Below are positions 48,501-57,720 of a stretch of 64,000 bases of DNA, piece after piece (within the stretch, counting starts at the first letter, position 1; each line of letters begins with the position of its first letter). This DNA is from Tolypeutes matacus (taxonomy: Eukaryota > Chordata > Mammalia > Cingulata > Chlamyphoridae). Made by a program: the position numbers and the translations under genes. The notes under the pieces were generated by a model. The model searched no databases. It saw only the letters and a list, made by a program, of their open reading frames with translations, and had not been told where the DNA came from. The stretch lies in assembly GCA_026826555.1 (NCBI GenBank), contig JAKSZT010053837.1, positions 326,770 through 390,769 of the forward strand, in the 5' to 3' direction.

Positions 48501-51153
48501 AACCCTTGTCTCATTTGTCTTTGGTACTGGGGCCGGGGATTGAACCCGGGACCTCGTATGTGGGAAGCCAGTGCTCAACCACTGAGCCACATTGGCTCCT
48601 CTGAGTTGGTTTTCTTGTTTGTTTGCTTGTTATTTGTTTTTGCTTTTAGGAGGCACCAGAAACCCAACCTGGGACCTCCCAAGTGGGAAGCAGACTCTCA
48701 ACTGCTTGAGCCACATCCACTCCCTTCATTTATCTTTATTATGATAAAGACATTTTTTTACATCATTTTTTTCATGACATGAAAAGATCTGTAACCCAAT
48801 AGTTTCTGTTGGTTGTATCATATATTCCAGTATTATAGTGGAGTTATTTTCATTTCTGCTTTCCTGATGAAGGCAAAATAAACTGAATGTCACTGATTTA
48901 ATTAAATAGTTTCTAAGATTCACCTCAGGATACTGAGAGAAGACGATGTATGGAATATAGGACTCACGGTTTTCTCTGTCTCTGCTTGTGATTAGTGGAT
49001 ATCCCCGCTGTGGCCTTCGTGTAGAACTGTCATGCTTTGCCAGTTCAAAATTATAATTGTGATATTCACTCATCTCTGGAGAAAAACAATTCAGGCCAAT
49101 ATGAGTTATGGCCTTTCCACTACATGGGGCATACATTTTTAAAATTCAACTTGCCATTTCCACACATATACTTCCCATGAATATATTTTTAAAATTATAA
49201 TAACATGAATTTACTTTTGTTTTATATTACTCTTTTCTTATGATTTTTATTTATTTTATTTTAAAAGAAGTTTTAGATTACATAAATGTTACGTAAAAAA
49301 TGTAGGAGATTCCTATAGGCCCCACCCTCACCCCCTCCCACACTTTCCCCCATTAACACCACCTTTCATTAGTGCGGTACATTTGTTACAATTGATGAAC
49401 ACATACAGAAGCATTGCTACTAACCATGGACTACAGCTTACATTGTAGTTTACACTCTGCCCCACACAATTTTATAGGTTATGACAAAATGTACAATGGC
49501 CTGTATCTGTCATTGCAGTGTCATGCAGGCAATCCCAATGACCTGAAAATGCCATGTTACACCTATTCTTCCCTCTCCCTCCCCTCAGAACCTCTGGTGA
49601 CCACTGCTTTTATATCAATGATAAAAGTTCTTCTATTGTTAGAATAATAATAAGTCTATAATAGAATAATAATGTCTTAGTCCATTGTTCATTCCCCAAT
49701 CTTAAGGATTTTGGGATGGTGATGCCCACTCTGTTTCTAATTGAGAGGGGGCTTAGATCCCATGGAACAAATGGGTGGCACTATCTTGCTTAGAGTTCCT
49801 TGGGATGGGCATTGTCCATCATCCTCTTCTTGTTAGTTGTCCTGGGTGAGTCCAATGAACTGGAGAGTAGGTGTGGCAACTCTGCTGAGATTCAGGGCTC
49901 AACCAGCACATGAACAGACCGAAAATTTAAGTCTCCGGGACATATGTTTAACAAAAATAATGCTACTTATAGGTTTAAATAAAAGAAGCAGAAAAGCCAT
50001 GTGTAGGGAAACTATAAATGAGTCTAACTCTGTTATGATTTTTAAAGTTTACTATATGAATAAAATTATATTTATTCCATGACAAAATATCTTTAGCATT
50101 AATCCTGTGTATTATTAAAATAAGGTAATTCATAACAAATAATGATCTCTAACATAATAAGGAAATATAGTGAAAAAGAGGAATAATGAGATATGCTAAA
50201 TCATAGATTGATATTTACTAACTTCACACAAATAATTTCCTCATTTGCAATACAACATTGTTTCCTCATTTGCAATACAACATGGTATGCTATTTTAAGA
50301 ATAAAATGAAATACTATATGCATAGTATCAATAATGCCAAGCACATAGTAAGCACGAAGTAAATGCTAGTGTGTCTACTATTCTTTATAGTGAATAACAC
50401 ACAAAGACTAAAATAGTAGGGTTTGAAGTTTTGGGATAAAGACAAATAAGAAATCTTGGCTCTGAACAAAACAATAAAACATTTTGCTCTCATTTTGAAA
50501 TATTAATCACTTGCTGAATATTGAGAAACCTTTTATACATAACAATGAAAAAGTTGCCTTTTACATCTAAAAGTTAGATTTAAGCATTGTTTCACATAAG
50601 ATGTTTAATTATTAAACCTGTGAAGCAAAGATGATAGATATCATTTATGAATAAGATGAGGGAATCCTGGAGATGGCCAAAACCATATATTTTTTAAAAA
50701 TACAGTGTTGCCAACCATGAGTGATTTATAACACTTTCAGTTTAAGAAACACTTTCATATACATGTCACTTGATTTGAATCTCACAGAATCCACTCAAGT
50801 AGTTAAGGTGTGTTTCTTCTATCTCTAAGGATAGAAAAGGAAAATAAAGGGTATAGAAAATACAGATTGCCTCAGATTTCAAAGCTAAAATGTGGTAGAA
50901 GTTAGATCAAAATTTAATTCTTCAACACCATGAAATCAGCACCCTGTCCGTAGACCTTACTTTGGAATACATGATAACCTATTTCCCCAATGTAACAGAG
51001 TTAGGCTCATTTATAATTTCATTACTTTCTTATGGCTTATATGTTTGCATAAAATTCCGATTATCTTAATATAATACAAAAAAGAATTACACATTCATGT
51101 GGAAAATACATACCCAGGTTGTGATTAGGCCTCCGATCACGTATTAACCGCAT
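39440..51153 (-). CDS. KLRK1: KLRK1 (NKG2D), activating NK receptor, seven coding exons
   Basis: Minus-strand exons: 51153-51114, 49075-48968, 47115-47023, 46804-46769, 46383-46232, 45374-45271, 39557-39440. All have GT/AG sites and matching phases and give 216 codons, the human length. Tail [20 protein letters not shown] lacks an ITIM. The membrane span [18 protein letters not shown] has Arg66, the residue that in human NKG2D pairs with DAP10. Stalk, then lectin-like domain: [41 protein letters not shown]. Cys 96, 99, 105, 110, 127, 189, 203 and 211 fall at the human numbers, as do ligand-contact Tyr152 and Tyr199. Homodimer on NK and CD8 T cells that binds MIC/ULBP-type stress ligands. Sequons at 115, 131, 163 and 186; the human Asn202 sequon is lost (NCL). 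The last intron is 5.7 kb with a small assembly gap. It faces KLRD1 tail to tail, as in human. Confidence 0.96.
40310..40560 (-). repeat. L2-like fragment in KLRK1 intron 6
   Basis: TTATCTCTATATCTCTGACT, GAAACTCTTGAAGGAG and TGCCTAGGCACC follow the reversed L2 3' end. The overlapping open frame of about 125 codons is repeat-derived. Confidence 0.4.
40746..40849. other. Assembly gap of 10 N with identical 47-bp flanks
   Basis: N at 40793-40802. The 47 bases before the gap (40746-40792) are repeated exactly after it (40803-40849). This is the signature of contig ends that overlap but were not merged, so the second copy is probably not real. It lies in KLRK1 intron 6 and does not touch an exon. 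Confidence 0.9.
40934..41397 (+). mobile_element. MaLR-type LTR in KLRK1 intron 6
   Basis: Begins TGTGGTGGTTTGGAGTGA and ends GGAAACTAAAACA. Contains CATTCCTTTGGGTGTGAACC and GTTTAAGCCAACCCATTGCA. Antisense to KLRK1. Confidence 0.7.
41400..41640 (+). repeat. MIR SINE
   Basis: GTTCTGGCTCTACAGTCAG, TGAGTTACTCTACTCTCTAT and GCTGTAAGTAATACC follow the MIR order. Confidence 0.45.
41891..41980. repeat. Short tandem repeat, unit containing ACATTCATAAACTG
   Basis: Four copies of ACATTCATAAACTG in about 90 bases, with variable GTTACATTAAG spacers. Confidence 0.85.
42590..43385 (+). mobile_element. LINE-1 3' UTR, xenarthran-type, with A-rich tail
   Basis: Same sequence family as 7320-7925, 49230-49945 (reverse) and 63620-63935: GTTGAGCCCTGAATCTCAGC, CTCGCCCAGGACAACTAACA, GTGTAAATCAGAATGTAAAC, GCAATGCTTCAATATGTGTT. 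Ends in AAAATAAAATT repeats. Assigned to LINE-1 because the copy at 7320 is joined to ORF2. Confidence 0.65.
43386..44975 (+). mobile_element. Old LINE (L1M/HAL1-like)
   Basis: The 3' part has AGCCATTCTACTCCTAGGTA, then TATATCTGTACAATTTATTG and TATATCTCAATAAAGCTGTT, typical of old L1/HAL1 3' ends. The 5' part contains GCAGCCAGAAGAGAAAAAGA-type sequence. All frames are broken. Confidence 0.6.
45271..45374 (-). CDS. KLRK1: KLRK1 coding exon 6 (lectin domain, middle)
   Basis: Acceptor CTTTAAACAG, donor GTAAGT. Encodes [20 protein letters not shown], including the ligand-contact Tyr152. Confidence 0.96.
46232..46383 (-). CDS. KLRK1: KLRK1 coding exon 5 (lectin domain, first part)
   Basis: Acceptor CTTTCTAG, donor GTTGAG (non-consensus at +3). 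Encodes [20 protein letters not shown] through IYNRVEQ with five framework cysteines. Confidence 0.96.
46769..46804 (-). CDS. KLRK1: KLRK1 coding exon 4 (stalk)
   Basis: A 36-base exon. Acceptor TTTTAATAG, donor GTAAGT, phase 1 at both ends. Encodes [11 protein letters not shown], the place of the human stalk LFNQEVQIPLT. Confidence 0.88.
47023..47115 (-). CDS. KLRK1: KLRK1 coding exon 3 (membrane span)
   Basis: Acceptor CTTTGACAG, donor GTAAGT. Encodes [20 protein letters not shown] and the remaining span, with Arg66 inside the membrane. Confidence 0.95.
47168..47660 (-). mobile_element. LINE-1 3' end, reverse, in KLRK1 intron 2
   Basis: Poly(T) start followed by CACAAAACAATCATGCATGC and CTTTCATTGTTGTGGAACAT, a reversed LINE-1 3' UTR related to that at 49230-49945. 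It begins about 50 bases upstream of the membrane-span exon, in the same orientation as the gene. Confidence 0.6.
48523..48725 (-). mobile_element. Dimeric DAS-type SINE, reverse, in KLRK1 intron 2
   Basis: Two tRNA-like heads in tandem (GATTGAACCCGGGACCTCGT with CTCAACCACTGAGCCACATT, then AACCTGGGACCTCCCAAGTG with CTTGAGCCACATCCACTCCC). Target-site duplication TCATTTGTCTTT / TCATTTATCTTT at 48511-48522 and 48726-48737 (one mismatch). Confidence 0.88.
48968..49075 (-). CDS. KLRK1: KLRK1 coding exon 2 (cytoplasmic)
   Basis: Acceptor TTTTTCTCCAG, donor GTGAGT. Encodes [20 protein letters not shown] and the rest of the tail. Translation could alternatively start at the internal Met15, as proposed for short NKG2D forms. 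Confidence 0.93.
49230..49945 (-). mobile_element. LINE-1 3' UTR, reverse, in KLRK1 intron 1
   Basis: Reverse complement of the 42590-43385 family: CTGCTGAGATTCAGGGCTCA, CTTGTTAGTTGTCCTGGGTG, CTCAGAACCTCTGGTGACCA. A run of T-rich sequence at the left marks its tail. Confidence 0.7.
50236..50283. repeat. Direct tandem duplication of 23 bp
   Basis: TTTCCTCATTTGCAATACAA plus CAT occurs exactly twice, at 50236-50258 and 50261-50283. Confidence 0.9.
51114..51153 (-). CDS. KLRK1: KLRK1 coding exon 1
   Basis: ATG (51151-51153) through [13 protein letters not shown] plus one base, donor GTATGT. Aligns with the human start MGWIRGRRSRHSW, and the junction codon GAG with exon 2 gives the conserved Glu-Met-Ser. 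Confidence 0.88.
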
Positions 51154-53287
51154 TTTACTAATTATGACTGCACATGTAACCCAGCGACAAACCTTAATGA
51201 TTCATTCCACAAAGGATTCCTGAATAAAATAAAATTGAGTGTTTATTTTTTCTGTATTTTTTTTCCTTCTGGTGAGATGAAAGAATTTGATCGGAAAAGT
51301 GAGAATTTGGAAATATTTCCCTGATGCCTGACTGAAAAAGGGAATAATGAAAATGAAGACTCATAGAAAACTAGGTAAAATTAATTTTATAAGTTTCACT
51401 TGGTTATAAAATAATAACCAATTGCTTCAAAGTGCCATAAAGATAAAATTGGTGTTTTAAATTTATCTCCATTAAACTATTTTCCTCCAACTATATTTTA
51501 CATCCCTGATATTGAATGGCAACATGGATAGTTTTCTATTTATAGTTGATTCACTTGATTTGGTAATAATTGATTTCTCTGCTAGCCAAATTTGAGAAAG
51601 AAATGAATTTTGTTCTATGCTTTTTCCAAGTACTTTTGCTTCCAACTTTTGTCTATATTACCATCATTGTAATCCTTAACAATAGATCATCATCCTCATC
51701 ATCACTGGTAACAGCGTCAGCATTAACAAAAATGAGTTCACTTGTGCATAGTAAAGGTAGAAATCTTATGGTGTCTACAGAGTGCCCCCAAAATCATAGT
51801 ATTTGATAAAAATGAGTAGTGCTATTTTAAGTACTGTATTTTCATATATGATGATTACACTTGGAAGGAATAGATATAAATTGCTTCATTTTGCAAGTAA
51901 AATTGTGTATCACAGAAGGCAAGTGCCTTCAACAAAATCAGAAAACCCGTGTCAGAGTTGAAATTGAAATTCAATTATTCTAATCCCAAAAGTAAATATT
52001 TTTTCTTCTCGTTTTATTCAGAAGTGATAAGCATTCCCTGCCCTCACTTATTCTATTTCAACACTTAAGAAACAAATAACATTAACTTACAGTATAAACA
52101 TTTTTAGATAATTCTTGAGGTTGAAATACAGTTCTTCACTACTTGTATAATATTTGATAGAAATACATACCCTCGTATACACAGACCACACACACCTGTT
52201 CTGAGAAGGAAGATCTTGGTTGTTGTAGATAAAATGCTCCTCTACAACTGGGAACTTTAGATGTACTGAGTTCCAAATTTTTAATTGACGTTAGAGATCC
52301 CCAGTGATTTCCATTTATGATAAGGACATGGCAAATATTATTCAGCCCTAATCTTCCTGTTGAACAAACTTAGCTCAAACCACATTTCTTCTGCCTTATC
52401 AAGAGAGAAAAATTGGCAAATGGAGTGGGTGAGGTGTGACCCGGAGTTTGCTAAATGTTAACAACTTTTTATGATCAAAAAATGATCAGTTCAGTGTTAA
52501 GAAGCAGCCCAGGACTTTGAGAGACAAATGATGGGGCTATATAATGTCTTCATGAATCAAAAGTGAAAAATTATTGTAACATATGGATGTAAGAACTGTG
52601 TAGAAGTAAACAAAGAAGAAAATTAAACTTCGTAATCACCGTGGGCACAAGCTGTTTTACATTTGAGTGGTATCAAGTGTGATGCATCATGGGAGTTGGA
52701 ACCATAGGGTGATATCTTTTATATATACATATATAAATATAAACTTTTTACAAAATAGAAAATTGTATAATAGGCAATCATACACCTAGCTTCAAAAAAT
52801 TATCAACTCATTGCCAATACTATTTCATCTATGATATATGTGGTGTTTCAGATCCTTCTCTGCTTCAAAATAAGGTCTTTATCTCCTTTATCCCTGTGGA
52901 CATTGCTCCATTTTTATTCCTTCTTTATTACACATAACAATAGCACCTAACCATGTAAGAAGAGCAACATAATCAACTCATGTCTTAATGTTCTGATTTT
53001 TAGCTACTAATAATCTCTATTACATTTTAAAATTGTAACTAGACTGGCACAAAAAAGAGTAGCTTAAAAAGATGATGATGGGAATATTCTTGCTGCCCTG
53101 ATTTTGTGATAATCAGGGTAGGCTAAACATTCGCTCTATTAGAAACCATGCATGTGTCCCCAGACCTAGTTTTTCTCCCTAGATCTGGTTTATAGAATGC
53201 TGGTAATAAACCAAGACTGATTTATTATATGACCATCCTGTATGGGAAATGACTGTAACTCTAGGTATCTTTGGTCAACCTCAAGAG
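51154..53287. other. 5' flank of KLRK1; no gene recognised
   Basis: Should contain the KLRK1 promoter and any untranslated first exon, but I cannot place either from sequence alone. Otherwise AT-rich, with no recognisable coding motif. Confidence 0.3.
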
Positions 53288-53293
53288 GTATAG

Positions 53294-53843
53294 CGGGGAG
53301 GACGGATATGGCTCAAATGGTTGGGCGTCCGTCTCCCATATGGAGGGACCTCTCGGTAAAAATAAAGAAAAATATAGATGGCACGTGGGCCACGGGGACC
53401 CATGCACAGGTGTGCTTTCAGGCCCCGCAAGCAGGTAAGCCCCTCAGGTCACACGCGTGGGCATGGGGCCAGGGCGTGCAAGTGGGTGCACCCCCCCCCC
53501 CAGGCCCTGTGCGCGGGTACTCCGCTGGGCCCCGCCCCGCGAGCCATGCAGCAAGATGAAGACATAACAGGAGAGTGACACAAGGGAGAGCCAAGAGGAA
53601 AAACCAGTAACTACAGTTGCACAGGCAGGAGGACGCCTCTTTCCCACATCGGAGTTTCCGAGGATCGAATCCCAGTGAAGGCAGGAGGAGAAGGATGAGA
53701 AGAGAGGGCAGGAAACAGACACAGAGAGTTGCCCAGTGAATGGACACAGAAACAGTAAAAACGAGGGGTGGAGGGTGAGGGGGTGAGAGGGTGGGGTTTA
53801 AAGGTGGATAAAAGTAAATAAATAAATCCTAAAAAAAAAAAAA
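53294..53843 (+). mobile_element. Long DAS-type SINE, forward
   Basis: tRNA-like head (GGACGGATATGGCTCAAATG), a GC-rich middle with CpGs and a second box (GGATCGAATCCCAGTGAAGG), then a tail of AAATAAATAAATCC and a long A run. Flanked by GTATAG at 53288-53293 and 53844-53849. Open frames within it are non-genic. Confidence 0.88.
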
Positions 53844-53849
53844 GTATAG

Positions 53850-54062
53850 GGATGTAAGATATGGACTATAGTTAGTAGTAATACTTTGACGATGCTCTTT
53901 CATGCTTTGTTAACAAATGTTTCACAACAATGTAAAGTATTTGTGGTGGGGTAATGCGTGGGAGCCCTGTATGTTTGTTTTGTAAGTTCACAGTGTTTAC
54001 TGAACACTTATAGTTTATGTATGTTCATGTATGAATGATATACTTCAATAAATTGTTTAAAA
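53850..54062 (+). mobile_element. LINE-1-like 3' end split by the SINE
   Basis: GATATGGACTATAGTTAGTA, AACAAATGTTTCACAACAAT and an A-rich end resemble LINE-1 3' UTR ends seen elsewhere in the window. Confidence 0.45.
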
Positions 54063-54069
54063 AAAAAAG

Positions 54070-54340
54070 ACATGATGACTAACTGTAATGTGCTATCCAG
54101 GATGGGATCCTGAAACAGTCGAAGGACTAAGGAAATCTGAATAAACTATGGACTTTAGTTAATGATGATGTATCAGTATTGGTTAGTTCACTGTGAAAAA
54201 TTTACTATACTATTGTAAAATGTTAATAATAGGTGAAATTGGCCGTACGGTTTCTGAAAACTGTACTACCTTTGCAATTTTTTCTGTAAATGTAAAAGTA
54301 ACCTAAGATAAATGGTTTATTTAAAAATAAGTGACTAGGC
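54070..54340 (+). mobile_element. LINE-1 3' UTR fragment
   Basis: ACTATGGACTTTAGTTAATG, GTATCAGTATTGGTTAGTTC, TGTTAATAATAGGTGAAATT and TTTTTCTGTAAATGTAAAAG follow the order of L1M 3' ends. Confidence 0.6.
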
Positions 54341-54354
54341 ATTCTCTGGAGTGT

Positions 54355-54475
54355 TGGAAGAAGAAGGAGAAGGAGTAGAAGAAGAAGTAATAGTGGTAGT
54401 AAAAGGAGGAGAAGGAGAGGAAGAAGAAGAGGAAGAGGATGAAGAAGAGGAAGAAAAATAAAAAGAAGAAGGAGG
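54355..54475. repeat. Purine-rich (GAA/GGA)n tract
   Basis: About 120 bases almost wholly A and G on the plus strand, made of GAA, GGA and GAAGA units with few interruptions. The two open frames across it on the other strand are low-complexity artefacts. Confidence 0.9.
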
Positions 54476-55202
54476 ATATCTGGGGGCTTATAGAAGAAGA
54501 AAAAAAACAAAACTCTAGAGAGAAGCAGCTAAGACAGCTGGGGTCACTCATATTAATTCTCACTGAATACATGCTCATAAAATCAAAGCTTCAAACAAAT
54601 CCACAATCAGCAAATTCAATCAAAAAAGCATAATTAGACAATAATCTTCAGCTAATAGAACGATCAGACAATGTAAACATATACTATGAACAATATGTAC
54701 TAGAGAAAATTAAAATAAAATGTTGATTCTGTGAAAATTTAAGAAAATCAATAACCCAATGACAAGAGTGTTTAAGTGAACAAAAGAAAAAAATATGTGT
54801 GGGAGAAAAAGAAACAAATCCCATGAACAAATATTACCAGGATTTAAAATAAAAATGTATACCCATGTTATCAAGAAGTTTCTGTAGACTATGGCTTTGT
54901 ATCACTAGGCATGCACTCATATTGTGATAAAACTGTGTGCCATGATAAAAGCAAGGAATTGATAACTCCAAAATTCAGGATGGGGGTTACTTCTGTGTAG
55001 GAGGCAGTGAGATGGAATATGGTTGAATCACACAGGCAAATTCAACTGAACTGATAATATTTCTGCTTTCAATTTGATTGGTAGTTACATTAGTGTTTAT
55101 TTTACTGTTTTGATTTATACGATGTGATATATGCTACCTGAATCCTTAATCATAGTGAAATAACATATCACAGGACTCACAGGAAGGAACCATAGTGTAG
55201 AA

Positions 55203-55437
55203 CAGGGGTCAGCACACTCTTACTATAAAGGGGCAGATAGAAAATATTTTAGGCTTGCAAGCCATAGGGTCTCTGTTGCAATTTCTCAACGTTGCCCTTG
55301 TGTTTGAGAAAGCAGCCTTAGAAAACTGTAAATGAATGCACGTGGCAGTTGCTTTTACAACAAATACAAAAAACTGTATTTATAAAATAAGCCTGTGGGT
55401 CAGATTTGTTTCATGGGCCAAAATAGACTGACCCCTG
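55203..55437 (+). mobile_element. hAT-type non-autonomous DNA transposon (MER-like)
   Basis: Imperfect terminal inverted repeats: CAGGGGTCAGCACACTCTT at the left and GACTGACCCCTG at the right. Flanking 8-mers GTGTAGAA and GTGTGCAT look like a decayed hAT target duplication. Interior blocks (TTTTAGGCTTGCAAGCCATA; GGGTCAGATTTG) fit this common mammalian family. Confidence 0.75.
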
Positions 55438-57018
55438 GTGTGCATAAAAAAATAATAAGTGAAGACATGAGAGTCCAATAACAACAGTGGTTAAATATGC
55501 ATTTTATTTATTAATTTATTTAAAATATCATCAAGATGTGATAAGGTACAACAAGAATATAAAAGAAAGCATTATAAAATTTTAAGAAAAAACAAAATTA
55601 TCAAACTCAAAATTTGAAAAGATATACTAAGGAAGGAAAACACCTTTTATATGGTGGTATGTTTCAAGCTGGACAATACGTATATTTATCCAACACATTT
55701 TTTTAGTAACTACTATTCACTATACACTCTTTTAGGCTTAGGGAATATAAAAGTGAACATTCCAGACAAAATTTTTTGCCCTTGTGGCATTTACATTTTA
55801 GTTTAAGTGATAGAAAATGAACAAGTATAAAACAAGTTAAAAATAAACAATATAAGTGAGTATAAAACATGTTAAAGAGAAAAAGGAAATTGTTTCTCCT
55901 GACATTTTCATACCAATATTCTTTTCAGCTAGTCAACCTTTTCCATTGACTACTGAAGATAATAATATTAAATCTATATATGGGAACAGCAAACTGATGC
56001 TTCCTTGCAAACACATTTTTACCAATATTTGGCTTAAGAAAAGAAATGAATGGAGGCTTTTTATGGGGAAATCTGATTCACACTTGCCTGATAGTTTTAG
56101 ATTTAACTGGGATTATTTGTCCTTAAATATAAAATTGATTAAAAGACACAGGAATAGGTTATAAACAGAATCGAAATGTCCTATAAAATCTGTTTAGTTC
56201 AAATAACAGGTATGAAAAGTTCACTTCTTGCAGAGCACTGATTATAAACTTGTAACTTTACCTAAGCTGTAAGATTTTGCCTCATCATTTTACAATCTTT
56301 GATGGTCAGAGAAATGAAATATGTGAGAATTTTACACCAGTGAAATTCTAGCTTTTATTTGAACATTTCTAGTTATATAATAAGAAATATATAACAATTG
56401 CAGAAAAGAATGGAACAACATTGCTCCCATATTTATCTATAAATAAATATTTGTTAAGTGCTTACTCTGGACAATGTACTCATCTAGGCACTGGGGAAAA
56501 AAAAATTATGTGATATTATCCCTGCACCCAAAAAACTTACAGCCATTGTGGGGAAGCTACAAAAACATACCTACAAATATAATTCCTTGAACAAATTTTC
56601 ATAATAAAGCTAAGCACGGAAGCTATAGTGTCATAAATAAAAGGCCTAACCAAATTGAGAGAGTGAGGAAAAGATTCTTAAAGAGAAAAATTCTGAGGGT
56701 CCTAGAAGAGGAGTTTTTTTTAAAAGGTGAGTTAAAATCACATACTTAAAAAATGAAATATGTGCAAAAAAACACTCCCGTTTCTTTCTCAATGATCTGC
56801 ATATACTTACTCTGCAACTATCATGATGAAATATTTATTGAGGATTTGCTGTTATGTGGATTTGCCAAAGGATGTGAAATAACTTTCAAAAAACATCTTT
56901 TCTAATAAATGGAATATGACTTAAAAAATGAATTTATGCAGAAACAATAGTTTGAGTACAAAAATGCAAGTATTAGCTTCATATGGGCAAATGTATCTGA
57001 CTTCTCAAAGCTATTGGA
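55438..57018. other. No gene recognised
   Basis: AT-rich, with at least two stretches (about 55720-55840 and 56430-56650) that look like one ancient interspersed repeat family I cannot name. The open frame of 102 codons at 55856-56164 matches no family I recognise. Confidence 0.3.
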
Positions 57019-57381
57019 GAAAGAAAGCCACAGTGCCATTGCCACCAGCCCAGATTCAAGTCATTGGAGAACAACCACCAGGACAAACTCTTTAGAAATT
57101 ACATCTGTTAATTGAGAAGAAGCTCCGAGATCTGAACAACTGACCTTTTTGGCCAGTAAGCTACAGGCTGACTTGCACTGTTGAGCACGTATTAAGCCCT
57201 TCCTGTGTACCACAAGTGGAGGAGGTGCTGAGGCCACATTCCAGCTTTGTGGTAGGAAACAGTGCTCTGGACAGGATGCTCACTTCAAGCTGTGACACTA
57301 AAACTGGATGTGGTCAGAGGTGTTATCTGGACAATCATGAAAGCACGAGCTGTGTGGCTACCACCAAGTGAAAACTGCATC
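57019..57381 (+). pseudogene. Possible processed pseudogene fragment, parent unknown
   Basis: A GC-richer island in AT-rich surroundings. One frame stays open for about 120 codons, broken by only two stops (near 57091 and 57142), reading KATVPLPPAQIQVIGEQPPG and later EVLRPHSSFVVGNSALDRML before a terminal TGA. The composition looks coding-like, but I recognise no family and see no poly(A) tail. It could also be an unfamiliar repeat. Confidence 0.3.
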
Positions 57382-57399
57382 ACCTTGACTTTTCTGTAA

Positions 57400-57720
57400 A
57401 TGTGTTGGGCTGATTAGGGAGGTGTCAAAAAAATACTAAATTCAAAATTCACATGGACAATGAAGGAAATAATATTGTAAGTGTAATTTATATCACTGAA
57501 TTGTTCACTTGAAAGTGGTTAAAATAGGAAATTTTGAGTTGTGTACAAATTACTAAAGTAAAGTGTTCTTAAAAATTTACCCCAATACTGTGATGGAACT
57601 GTTCTATAACATAATTGTGGTGGTAGAGACACAGCTGCTAAATGTACACGTTTGTTAAAACGTATTGAATTGTACACTTAAAATGGGTGAATTTTATTAT
57701 ACCTCAATAAATTGTCAAAC
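57400..57720 (+). repeat. Probable LINE-1 3' UTR fragments
   Basis: TTGAATTGTACACTTAAAAT and TATACCTCAATAAATTG are typical endings of old LINE 3' UTRs. The following 57725-60890 holds no gene I recognise. An A run lies at 60648-60665. Confidence 0.45.

Noticed and set aside
52176..52335. Possible untranslated first exon of KLRK1 on the minus strand, ending at an AGG/GTATGT donor-like site.
   Set aside because: Only a donor-like motif supports it. No promoter or conserved sequence could be recognised.
53242..53747. Overlapping open frames of about 100 codons in a GC-rich region.
   Set aside because: They lie within a long DAS-type SINE with A-rich tail and target duplication.
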